Shown: piece after piece, positions 24,872 through 32,098 of the stretch
Layout of the letters: each line of letters starts with the position of its first letter
How positions within the stretch are numbered: the stretch's first letter is position 1
Origin: Gemmatimonadaceae bacterium
GTDB taxonomy: Bacteria > Gemmatimonadota > Gemmatimonadetes > Gemmatimonadales > Gemmatimonadaceae
Length of the DNA stretch: 64,000 nt
Assembly (NCBI GenBank): GCA_036003045.1
Contig: DASYSS010000040.1
Coordinates: 1-64,000, forward strand
Reading direction: 5' to 3'
Notes under the pieces: model-generated
Told to the model about the DNA's origin: nothing
The model's database searches: none
What the model saw: only the letters and a program-made list of their open reading frames with translations
Translations under genes and position numbers: made by a program

Positions 24872-25300
24872 ATGAGGATCGATTGGCGACTCATCGCCGC
24901 CGTCGCGGTCGGCGGCGCGTTAGGCAGCGTCGTGCGATATCTCGTCGGCGCGTTCATCCAGGGGCGAGTCGCGACGCCGTTCCCCGTCGGAACGTTCGCC
25001 GTGAATATCAGCGGCTCGCTTCTGCTCGGATTCTTGATGCGGCTCGGACTCGAGACCACGGCGTTGGGTCCGGAGATGCGGTTCTTTCTCACGACGGGAT
25101 TCTGCGGCGGCTACACGACGTTCTCGACGTTCAGCTACGAGACGTTCCGCCTGTTCGAGGACGGCGAATACGGGACCGCCGGATTCTACGTCGCATCCAG
25201 CGTCGTTCTCGCGCTGCTCGGCTGCGCGATCGGAATGAGCGTCGCGGGACGAGTGATCTCGATCGGCCGGGCCGGCCTCTCGGGAGGAATCGACACATGA
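24872..25300 (+). CDS. crcB: Fluoride exporter CrcB/Fluc
   Basis: A 142-residue four-helix membrane protein of the Fluc/CrcB family, which assembles as an antiparallel dimer and passively exports fluoride. Hallmarks are GGALGSVVRYLVG (14-26), the pore asparagine in GTFAVNISGSLLLGF (Asn45), and the break-helix motif GFCGGYTTFSTFSYE (76-90). The start is ATG 24872 with GGAG at 24861-24864, inside the riboswitch-controlled region. The stop overlaps the ATG of the DUF190 gene (ATGA at 25297-25300). Expression should follow fluoride through the leader described above. Confidence 0.96.
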   Translation: MRIDWRLIAAVAVGGALGSVVRYLVGAFIQGRVATPFPVGTFAVNISGSLLLGFLMRLGLETTALGPEMRFFLTTGFCGGYTTFSTFSYETFRLFEDGEYGTAGFYVASSVVLALLGCAIGMSVAGRVISIGRAGLSGGIDT

Positions 25301-25674
25301 CCGCCAACGAGAACGCTCCAATGCACGGGCTCAAAGGTCAGCGCGTGCTCATGCGCATCCACGTCGGCGAGCGGGAAAAGTTCGAGGGTAACCCGACGTA
25401 CGAGCGGATCGTTCGTCTACTGCGCGACCGGCGGCTCGCCGGCGCGACGGTCTTTCGCGGAATCATGTCGTTCGGCGCGACGGCGCACGTGCACACCGTG
25501 AAATTCCTCGAGCTGTCCGGCGACTTGCCGATCGTCATCGAGTGCGTGGACTCGGCGGAAAAAATCGACGCCGTGCTCCCCGAGCTCGACGCGATGATCG
25601 GCGGCGGATTGATCACGCTCGAGAGGGTGGACGTGATCGTGTACCGCGCCGGAGGGGAACGCTCCGCAGGGTGA
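25297..25674 (+). CDS. DUF190 protein, partner of CrcB
   Basis: A 125-residue soluble protein of the DUF190 family (PII-like ferredoxin fold). Words typical of it are RVLMRIHVGEREKFEGNPTYERIVRLLRDRRLAGATVFRGIMSFG and DLPIVIECVDSAEKIDAVLPELDAMIGGGLITLERVDVI. DUF190 genes are commonly found next to crcB, and a sensor or modulator function in fluoride handling is presumed but not established. The ATG lies in the crcB stop (ATGA), so it is translated with crcB and shares the riboswitch. No membrane helix is present. Its role beyond this is inference. Confidence 0.9.
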   Translation: MTANENAPMHGLKGQRVLMRIHVGEREKFEGNPTYERIVRLLRDRRLAGATVFRGIMSFGATAHVHTVKFLELSGDLPIVIECVDSAEKIDAVLPELDAMIGGGLITLERVDVIVYRAGGERSAG

Positions 25675-25779
25675 GGTTCGGTTTCGCGATCCAGCCAGTA
25701 CCGGTGGGCTAGAAAATTTCAACGCAGATGCCGAGAAACAAACAACAATCCCGCAGGCGATGATCTCGGCCGACGCGCC

Positions 25780-26238
25780 TCAGCGCGACATCGATTCCTT
25801 CTCGATGTCCGCAATCTTCTGGAGTCGCCGGCGGTGGCGCTCGGCGCCGGAGAACTCGGCGCGCAGGAACGCGCCCACGAGCTCGGCGGCGAGCGACGGG
25901 CCGATGACGCGAGCGCCGAGGGCGAGGACGTTCATCGAGTCGTCTTCCACGCCCTGGTGCGCGGAGAAGGTGTCGTGGCAGAGGGCGGAGCGAATTCCGG
26001 CGAACTTGTTGGCGGCGACCGCCGCACCCACGCCGCTGCCGCAGACGATCACGCCACGCTCGGCCTTTCCCGAGAGGATCGCGCGCGCGACGGCGGCGGC
26101 GAAGTCGGGGTAATCGTCGCCGGGCGTCAGCTGAAACGCGCCGCAATCGAGCACCTCGTGTCCGGCGTCTCGAATCGCGTCCGCGACACCCTGCTTGAGG
26201 GCGTATCCGGCGTGGTCGCAGCCCAGGGCGACGATCAT
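25780..26238 (-). CDS. rpiB: RpiB/LacAB-family sugar-phosphate isomerase
   Basis: A 152-residue RpiB-type ribose-5-phosphate isomerase. It has CDHAGYALK (7-15), VLDCGAF, and the catalytic VIVCGSGVGAAVAANK with Cys66 at the same number as in E. coli RpiB. His94 sits in the position of the catalytic histidine in the SAHQG...NVLALGARV stretch. The enzyme interconverts ribose 5-phosphate and ribulose 5-phosphate in the pentose phosphate pathway. A LacAB-type or allose-phosphate activity is a lesser alternative. The ATG overlaps the stop of the beta-lactamase-like gene (ATGA, 26235-26238), an odd pairing for a sugar isomerase. Confidence 0.93.
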   Translation of the reverse strand: MIVALGCDHAGYALKQGVADAIRDAGHEVLDCGAFQLTPGDDYPDFAAAVARAILSGKAERGVIVCGSGVGAAVAANKFAGIRSALCHDTFSAHQGVEDDSMNVLALGARVIGPSLAAELVGAFLRAEFSGAERHRRRLQKIADIEKESMSR

Positions 26239-27167
26239 GGCAGTGTCCCATTCCGGGAGGGAGACGCGTCGGACACGGCGTGCGTCCAGACGAGGCGAGA
26301 GATATCGGCGATCAAGGCCCGCGCGACTTTCTCGTCGGGAATGTCCCGCGTGAGAACGACCAGCACGTACGGTTTGCGATTCGGCGGGTAGATGACCGCC
26401 GCGTCGTGCAGCACGCCGGTGATCCAGCCGGTCTTGTGGGCCACTTTCGTACCGGGTGGAAGCCCGGCGGGAATCTCCTCGTTGAATTCCTGGCGAGAGA
26501 GGATGTCCCGCATCGCGTCGCAGCTCGCGCGCGAGGCGGCGCGCCCGGTCTCGATCGCCTCGAGCAGAACCGCGAGGTCGCGAGCCGTGGTCGTGTTGTT
26601 CATTCCGGCGCGGAACGCCGGCGTATCCTCGACGCCGCGGAGAACCTTGATGTTCGCCGCGCCGAGTCGGTGCGCCGTGGTGTTCGCGTTCTTGGCGCCG
26701 GCCAGCTCGATGAGCGCGTTCGTCGCGAGGTTGCTCGACCGCGTGATCATGTGGTCGATCAGGTCGCGGAGCGGGACGCGGGTCCCTACAAGACTGTAAG
26801 CCAGGCTGTCGGAATCGTCGGACGCGTTCAGCGAATAGGGCGAGCCGTCGGCGATCGATACAAAATGATTCACCAGCGGAACGCCCTGGTCGAGCTTGAG
26901 AGTGCCCGCGTCCACCTGCCGGAACAGCTCGATCATCACGGGCACCTTCATGGTGCTGGCGGCGTGAAAGCTTTCGTCCGCACGGAGATAGAGGTTGTCG
27001 CCGGTCGCCAAGTCGTGAAAGGCGACCGCGACGGTCGCTCCGGGGACCTGAGCAATACGCCGGTCGATGTCGGCCGAGAGCGTTTTCGACTGCGCAAATG
27101 CGGAGGGCGCGAGGCCGAAAACAGTGAGCGAGACGGCCAATCGTGCCGATACTGAAAATTGTATCAC
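26235..27167 (-). CDS. Class A beta-lactamase-related serine hydrolase
   Basis: A 310-residue exported hydrolase of the class A beta-lactamase-related group (PF13354). The signal peptide ends near ..SAFA (about 25). The active-site motifs are STMK (Ser71, Lys74), SSN (144-146, in the place of S-D-N) and HKTG (245-247 KTG). The omega-loop region reads GVEDTPAF (Glu180), as in the related family, rather than the strict ExxLN of TEM-like enzymes. It may hydrolyse beta-lactams or act on peptidoglycan peptides. The start is GTG at 27167; no better ATG exists. It overlaps rpiB by four bases. Activity cannot be settled from sequence. Confidence 0.85.
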   Translation of the reverse strand: MIQFSVSARLAVSLTVFGLAPSAFAQSKTLSADIDRRIAQVPGATVAVAFHDLATGDNLYLRADESFHAASTMKVPVMIELFRQVDAGTLKLDQGVPLVNHFVSIADGSPYSLNASDDSDSLAYSLVGTRVPLRDLIDHMITRSSNLATNALIELAGAKNANTTAHRLGAANIKVLRGVEDTPAFRAGMNNTTTARDLAVLLEAIETGRAASRASCDAMRDILSRQEFNEEIPAGLPPGTKVAHKTGWITGVLHDAAVIYPPNRKPYVLVVLTRDIPDEKVARALIADISRLVWTHAVSDASPSRNGTLP

Positions 27168-27296
27168 GACGTGTATCGCGGTTCGTGATTGGAGTTACAA
27201 CACCCGTGTTGCCGGGTGCCGAAATCACTCGTTTTAACAGAGGGGCGAGGGTGCTCCCTGGTCAAGCTTTCGCGTAGCCTACCCTGTTGCAATCGC

Positions 27297-27752
27297 ATGG
27301 ATCAGGATCAAGAGCGCCCCGAACAAGACAGCTCGATCTTCTCCCTCGGCCTGCGTCGCGAACGGCTGCGTTTTGCGCATTTCAGCTTCACGCGCACCCC
27401 GTCCGGCCAATGCAATTCCGAGGTCTCGCTGGAGTGGGACGGCGAGATGTTCGTCGGTCGAGCCCTGGGTCAATCGAGCCCGCTTGGTGATTTCCGAGTC
27501 GCGGCCGAGGCCGCGCTCAACGCCCTGATGTCATTCGGCAAGGGCGCGCTGCATTTCGAGCTGCTCGGCATCAAACAGATGCGAGCCTTCGACGAAAACC
27601 TCATCATCGTATCGATCTCGATGCGTCAGGATGGCAAGCTGACGCGTCTCGTCGGTTGCTATCTGGTGGACGCGGACACGCGCCGCGGCGCGGCTCTGGC
27701 TGTTCTGAATGCAACTAACCGCGTCCTCGGAAACTTCATCGCGGCGCAATAA
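27297..27752 (+). CDS. Hypothetical protein
   Basis: A 151-residue soluble protein with no signal, membrane helix or clear motif. The N-terminal 20 residues are polar (DQDQERPEQDSS). The body alternates strands and helices, ending in GDFRVAAEAALNALMSFGKGALHFELLG and a region near 95-145 with a duplicated feel (LIIVSISMRQDGKLTRLVGCYLVDADTRRGAALAVLNATNRVLG). I do not recognise the family. The start ATG at 27297 is taken because upstream residues of the longer frame look non-coding. Divergent from the beta-lactamase-like gene. Confidence 0.6.
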   Translation: MDQDQERPEQDSSIFSLGLRRERLRFAHFSFTRTPSGQCNSEVSLEWDGEMFVGRALGQSSPLGDFRVAAEAALNALMSFGKGALHFELLGIKQMRAFDENLIIVSISMRQDGKLTRLVGCYLVDADTRRGAALAVLNATNRVLGNFIAAQ

Positions 27753-27830
27753 GTCGTTGGTCCCAGCGGGCTGGTATCCGGTCCGCGTTGTAGTATGTTG
27801 GCCTGTCAGCCCCCCCCCCCGAAAACTCCA

Positions 27831-27849
27831 TCGCCGCCTCGAGCGGCGA
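27831..27849 (+). terminator. Candidate intrinsic terminator after the 27297 gene
   Basis: TCGCCGC-CTCGA-GCGGCGA is a 7-bp stem with a 5-base loop, followed by TTGTGTTT. It may end the upstream transcript. An 11-C tract (27810-27820) lies just before it, and the decamer CGAGCGGCGA is directly repeated at 27840-27849 and 27858-27867. Confidence 0.45.
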
Positions 27850-27903
27850 TTGTGTTTCGAGCGGCGAGTTGATGTCTCACGACGAACGGAGTGAATCGGC
27901 CTG

Positions 27904-29439
27904 ATGCGCTTGCGAAACGTGGTGCTTCTCGGTGGAGCGATGGCCGCGGCGGCCGCCTGCGCGGGTTCTCGCGCGGGCAACGCGGTGGGATCGCCCCGGC
28001 CTAGCCCCGCGGCCGCAACGCGACCCACGACGACGGTCTCTACGGGTGACGTGGCGAAGCTCGCGGGCGGAGCGTCGCGTGACTCGACGCCAAAAGCCCG
28101 GGCGGCCGGCGATTCGATTCGAATGGCCGACACGGTGCCAGTGACGAAGACCGACGTCGATCGCAGCGTGACGGGCCTGTTCGGTGATTCCGCCGTGCAC
28201 CCGGTGGCCGCCGTCGATTCGGCGGTCGAACCGGCGTGGGACATCGAGGTGCACGCGTACGAGGCGAGGACGCGAGTCGGCCGGTACGTGCGGTTGTTCT
28301 CAGGCTCGGCGAAGGACCACATCCAGGTGCAGCTCGAGCGAGGCACGCGCTACGAGTCGATGATTCGGACCAAGATGCGCGCGGGCGGCCTGCCGGAGGA
28401 CATGTACTATCTCGGGCTCGTCGAGAGCGGCTGGGATCCGAACGCGTACTCGAAGGCGGCAGCGGTCGGCATGTGGCAGTTCATGACGACGACCGCGCGC
28501 GACATGGGAATGCGGGTGGATTGGTGGGTGGACGAACGTCGCGATCCGGTTCGCTCGACCACGGCTGCCGTGCGATTCATCAAGGATCTCAAAGAGCAAT
28601 TCGGGTCTCTTTACCTGGCCGCCGCGGCGTACGACGGCGGGCCGGGACGCATCGCGCGCGGACTGTCGCGCTACGCCGACGACTTCGAGGGCACCACAGG
28701 CGACGATCTCTTTTTCGCTCTCGCCGACAAGAACTATCTGCGTGCCGAGACGCGCGAGTACGTGCCGCAACTGATCGCCGCGGCACTGATCGGCAAGGAG
28801 CCGGAGCGCTATGGGCTCACCATTCACCCGCAGCCGGCCTTCGCGTACGACTCAGTCAGAGTGGGGCCGGCGACGCCGCTCGCGGCCATTGCCGCTGCCG
28901 CGTGCACGAACGTCGCGACGCTCAAGGATCTCAATCCGCAGATCCTGCGCGGAATGACGCCGCCGAAGGACTCCTTCCGCGTGCGCATTCCGCTCGGCGC
29001 GGCAGACAGCTTCGCGGTCGCGCTGGCGGCGCTCCCGGCCAGTATGCGCTCGGGCTACAAGATGGTGGAGTCGAAGAAAGGGCAGAGCATCGCTTCGATC
29101 GCGAACAAGAACGGGCTCCTCGGCCTGCAGCTCGCGATGTTCAACCCGAACCTGAAGCGGTTGAAGAGCGGCAATCTCGTCCCTGGCCAATCGGTGATGG
29201 TCCCGACGGCGGCCGTTGCGGCTGCGGCGACAAACGCGCCGGACCCGGCGATCGAGCACTACGGCACGTCGCGCGCGCGGGTGCTTCACGTCGTGAAGAA
29301 GGGCGAGACGCTCGCATCGCTAGCGGGCAAGTATCACACGACGACCTCGGCGCTCATGAAGATGAATGGCCTGAAGCGCCCCATCGTCTTCCCGGGCCAG
29401 TCGATCGTGGTCGGGACGCGAAAGGCGAAGAAGCGCTAG
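27904..29439 (+). CDS. Membrane-bound lytic transglycosylase with LysM repeats (MltD-like)
   Basis: A 511-residue lipoprotein. The signal ends in a lipobox-like AAAAAC (Cys19), then a Ser/Thr/Ala-rich linker (20-110). The SLT domain (about 145-290) has the catalytic Glu174 in LGLVESGWDPNAYSKAAAVGMWQFM, with GGPGRIARGLSRYADDFE later. Two LysM domains follow near 390-432 and 462-505 (HVVKKGETLASLAGKYHTTTSALMKMNGL). It would cleave peptidoglycan glycan strands to anhydro-muropeptides in the periplasm. The ATG at 27904 directly precedes the signal. A strong terminator at 29501-29536 ends it. Confidence 0.93.
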   Translation: MRLRNVVLLGGAMAAAAACAGSRAGNAVGSPRPSPAAATRPTTTVSTGDVAKLAGGASRDSTPKARAAGDSIRMADTVPVTKTDVDRSVTGLFGDSAVHPVAAVDSAVEPAWDIEVHAYEARTRVGRYVRLFSGSAKDHIQVQLERGTRYESMIRTKMRAGGLPEDMYYLGLVESGWDPNAYSKAAAVGMWQFMTTTARDMGMRVDWWVDERRDPVRSTTAAVRFIKDLKEQFGSLYLAAAAYDGGPGRIARGLSRYADDFEGTTGDDLFFALADKNYLRAETREYVPQLIAAALIGKEPERYGLTIHPQPAFAYDSVRVGPATPLAAIAAAACTNVATLKDLNPQILRGMTPPKDSFRVRIPLGAADSFAVALAALPASMRSGYKMVESKKGQSIASIANKNGLLGLQLAMFNPNLKRLKSGNLVPGQSVMVPTAAVAAAATNAPDPAIEHYGTSRARVLHVVKKGETLASLAGKYHTTTSALMKMNGLKRPIVFPGQSIVVGTRKAKKR

Positions 29440-29605
29440 ACAGGGGTGGACGGGTGGACGGGTGGACCGGTGGACCGGCAGCACGAACAGCGAGAACAAA
29501 GACGGGTGGACAGCTTGAAATCGCTGTCCACCCGTCCTCGTTTTGGTCTCACCGTTCTACCGGCCCACCGGTTTCAGGCCCTCACCGGTCTACCGGTCTA
29601 CCGGC
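29440..29605. repeat. G-rich tandem words facing inverted C-rich words
   Basis: Between the convergent transglycosylase genes, GGTGGAC/GGTGGACC words repeat about five times in 29445-29515. The facing half (29523-29605) is made of GTCCACC and TACCGG/CACCGG words. The whole block can fold back on itself. Similar blocks occur near 33535-33668 and 62643-62818. Confidence 0.7.
29501..29536 (+). terminator. Rho-independent terminator after the MltD-like gene
   Basis: GACGGGTGGACAGC (29501-29514) pairs perfectly over 14 bp with GCTGTCCACCCGTC (29523-29536) across an 8-base loop. CTCGTTTT follows (T run at 29541-29544). It is embedded in the repeat block. Confidence 0.85.
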
Positions 29606-30310
29606 CTACTGAATAATCCCTTTTCCCTTGTAATCGCCGATCACCATCCGGTCGTACCCGTTCCCGGGGTTCACCCCGGCCCGAACGTCGCGCCAGACCG
29701 CGTCTTCGCCGCGATTGTAGGCCAGCAGGGCGAGGCGCACGTCGCCCTTGTACATGTCTAGCAGCGTGCGAAGGTAATGGAGCCCAATCTTCAGATTCAG
29801 TTCGGCCACGAACAGTTTGTCGCGCGTGGCCGTCTTGTCGAACTGCACGGCCGTGCTGGGCATCAGCTGCGTCAGACCGATCGCGCCGGTCTTGCTGACC
29901 GCCCGAGCATTGAACTCACTCTCGAGCCGAACCAGCCGGAATGCGAGCTCGGGGTCGATACCCTCGCGGAGCGAGGCGTCGAATACCTTGCCGGCCAGGC
30001 CGGCCGGGATCGCGTACTGGGTGGAATACTCAATGACCTTGTCCGCCCGCTCGATCTGGGCACGGAGCAGCGATAATTCGCCCTGAGTCGAGGTAAGCTC
30101 GGAGCGCAGCTTCCGAGAGTCCCCGAGCGAGAACATCGACGCTCGGCTCTCGGTCACCGCAGGCTCGGCGTTCGCCGTGGCCGCGCGATGCACGGTAATG
30201 GCCCCAAGACTCAGGACCACCGATCCAGCCAGAAACAGGTTCCTATGAACCCGCTTCCGCCGCCGCAACGCGTCACCGCGGTGGACGTACGTCCCACGTA
30301 GGTTGCGCAT
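29606..30310 (-). CDS. Lytic transglycosylase, SLT domain
   Basis: A 234-residue protein with an N-terminal membrane anchor (about 24-40), a short coiled coil (62-95), and an SLT domain (about 108-225). The family motifs are RLESEFNARAVSKTGAIGLTQLMPSTA, with catalytic Glu130 in the E-S pair, then GLHYLRTLLDMYKGDVRLALLAYNRG. It is anchored in the inner membrane facing the periplasm and cleaves peptidoglycan. The ATG at 30310 is the first start. It converges with the MltD-like gene and is followed upstream on the same strand by moaC, with a 63-base gap. Confidence 0.9.
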   Translation of the reverse strand: MRNLRGTYVHRGDALRRRKRVHRNLFLAGSVVLSLGAITVHRAATANAEPAVTESRASMFSLGDSRKLRSELTSTQGELSLLRAQIERADKVIEYSTQYAIPAGLAGKVFDASLREGIDPELAFRLVRLESEFNARAVSKTGAIGLTQLMPSTAVQFDKTATRDKLFVAELNLKIGLHYLRTLLDMYKGDVRLALLAYNRGEDAVWRDVRAGVNPGNGYDRMVIGDYKGKGIIQ

Positions 30311-30373
30311 AAGTGTCGTGAAGGCAAGTGGTTAACTACAAACAGGCTCTACAGCTTTACCGCTGCCCGCACA

Positions 30374-30874
30374 TTAGGTGGCAGAGCTCGTGCCATCAAC
30401 TCTTGCGTATTCGCCACCGACTCCACCTGACTTTGAGGCCAACGATATATCGGAAATTTCCATGCCACGGTCCAAGCCTTTCGCCATATCGTAGACCGTT
30501 AAGAGAGCCACCGTGACCGATGTAAGGGCCTCCATTTCAGCCCCAGTTCGACCAGTCGTCGCCACCGATGCCTCGGCTCGTATGCCGGGAAGCGAGTCGT
30601 CCGGAACGAGCGAGACTTGGATGTCGTCGAGGCTGAGGGGATGGCACAGTGGGATCAGTTCGGCCGTCCGTTTCGCCGCCATCACGCCCGCCACGCGGGC
30701 CACGCCGAGGACATCTCCCTTCTTCACCTCGGCGTTGACGATCGCTTTGAGCGTCGCGGCGCGCATGCGGATCGAGCCCGTCGCTCGGGCCCGACGATGC
30801 GTCTCCGGTTTTCCCGAGACATCGACCATTCGCGCCGCGCCGGAGTCGTCGACGTGCGAGAGCTTGTCGTTCAT
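30374..30874 (-). CDS. moaC: Cyclic pyranopterin monophosphate synthase MoaC
   Basis: A 166-residue MoaC, which converts the 3',8-cyclo-GTP intermediate to cyclic pyranopterin monophosphate in molybdenum cofactor synthesis. Conserved parts are MVDVSGKPETHRRARATG, GVMAAKRTAELIPLCHPLSL with its His, and the C-terminal GRTGAEMEALTSVTVALLTVYDMAKGLDRGM. The length fits the family (about 160). ATG 30874 overlaps the holB stop as ATGA (30871-30874). No other moa or mob gene is visible, so the remaining steps are encoded elsewhere. Confidence 0.95.
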   Translation of the reverse strand: MNDKLSHVDDSGAARMVDVSGKPETHRRARATGSIRMRAATLKAIVNAEVKKGDVLGVARVAGVMAAKRTAELIPLCHPLSLDDIQVSLVPDDSLPGIRAEASVATTGRTGAEMEALTSVTVALLTVYDMAKGLDRGMEISDISLASKSGGVGGEYARVDGTSSAT

Positions 30875-32040
30875 CGGACGAGAGGCGCCAGGTCTCGAAT
30901 CAGGGCCGCGGTCAGCAGCTGCGGGTTCACGTTCCCCGTGGCCAGTTCCTTGGTGCGCTCGACGATCGCGATCGCGTGCGCCGCGCCGCGAGCGCGCTTC
31001 TCTTCGCCGTTCGACGCGGCTGCCTGGGCACGGTCGTGGAGCAGAGAGGTGAGAGCGTCGAGCGTCTCGCTGAATTTGCCGCGCGCCCCGCTCGCGCCCT
31101 GGCTCAGCGCGACTCGCGCACGCCGCCCACGATCGGGAGACGATGCGGCGTCCAGGAATCGCGTCGCCTGGTCGATGGCGGTCGTCCAGGACTCCCGCTC
31201 GACGAGGCGCCCGGGCGCTCCCGCCGCCGCCTTGATCAACTCTGCGGACCTCGCGGGAAGGTCGAGCAGGGGCGCAATCCGCTTGTCTTCGACGAACGCC
31301 TTCATCTCCGCTTCCATGAGTGGAAGCGCACGCACGGCGATCACGCGCGACCGAACGGTCGGCAGAAGAGCGCCCGGCTCGCCCGAGGTCAGGATGATGG
31401 TCGTGTCGGAGAGCGGCTCCTCGAGCAGCTTGAGGAACGCGTTCGCGGCCTGATCCGATCCTTCCTGCGAGACCATTCGCTCGGCGTCGCCGATGACGAA
31501 CACCTTTCGGCGAGCCATTGCCGGTTTGAGCGCCGCGGTCTGCACGATCGAGCGGATCGTCGCGACGAAGATGCCTTCGTCACCGCCCGGCGGTTCGTAC
31601 AGGCCGCCGTTCCCCAGGCGCTCGGCAATCCCTTCGGCCATGTCCTCGCGAATGTCCGCGAGGTCGGGGTCGGACGATCCCTTGAGCCGAGGACGCGGGA
31701 AGTACCAGTGCAGATCGGGGTGCTGCAGCGACTCAGTGAGCTTGCACGCGCGACAAACGACAGCGTCGCTACGCGCTGGCTTTCCGAGACCTGACTCCCG
31801 AGCCAGAAAATCGTTCTCCGGGTCTTCACAGAGCAGTAGCCGGCCCAGCCACAGGGCGAGCTGCTGTTTGCCTACGCCGCTCGGACCTTCGATCAGCAGC
31901 GACGATGGAAGCTCGCCGCGAGATACGGCGCCGGCGAGCCGCGCGCGCAGCGCCGAATGGCCGTGGAGTGGGAGGAGGTGACGGGGGGGCACCCATGGCA
32001 AGATAGGACGAGGGCGAGGGTCGCTCAACGCTGACGGCAT
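30871..32040 (-). CDS. holB: DNA polymerase III delta' subunit-like clamp-loader ATPase
   Basis: A 389-residue AAA+ protein of the DnaX/HolB type. Residues 51-59 are the P-loop (GPSGVGKQQ). The zinc-knuckle cysteines are seen in LLCEDP and VVCRACKL. Further on come VFVIGDAERM, ANAFLKLLEEP and TTIILTSGEPGALLPTVRSR (the SRC-like site reads VRSRVIAV). The C-terminal third is helical. It serves the clamp loader that places the sliding clamp on DNA. The length is a little above the usual delta' length. Its stop overlaps moaC, an unusual pairing. The start is ATG 32040, with the divergent peptidase gene beginning 58 bases away. Confidence 0.85.
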   Translation of the reverse strand: MPSALSDPRPRPILPWVPPRHLLPLHGHSALRARLAGAVSRGELPSSLLIEGPSGVGKQQLALWLGRLLLCEDPENDFLARESGLGKPARSDAVVCRACKLTESLQHPDLHWYFPRPRLKGSSDPDLADIREDMAEGIAERLGNGGLYEPPGGDEGIFVATIRSIVQTAALKPAMARRKVFVIGDAERMVSQEGSDQAANAFLKLLEEPLSDTTIILTSGEPGALLPTVRSRVIAVRALPLMEAEMKAFVEDKRIAPLLDLPARSAELIKAAAGAPGRLVERESWTTAIDQATRFLDAASSPDRGRRARVALSQGASGARGKFSETLDALTSLLHDRAQAAASNGEEKRARGAAHAIAIVERTKELATGNVNPQLLTAALIRDLAPLVR

Positions 32041-32098
32041 TCTCGGGGTTGCCCGCGCATGAATGCGGCGATACGGTCAGGCGTCATCATCCCTCACG

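Noticed and set aside
29440-29605. CRISPR-like array
   Set aside because: The units are 7-8 bases in tandem without unique spacers and are inverted across the block; no cas genes are in the window.
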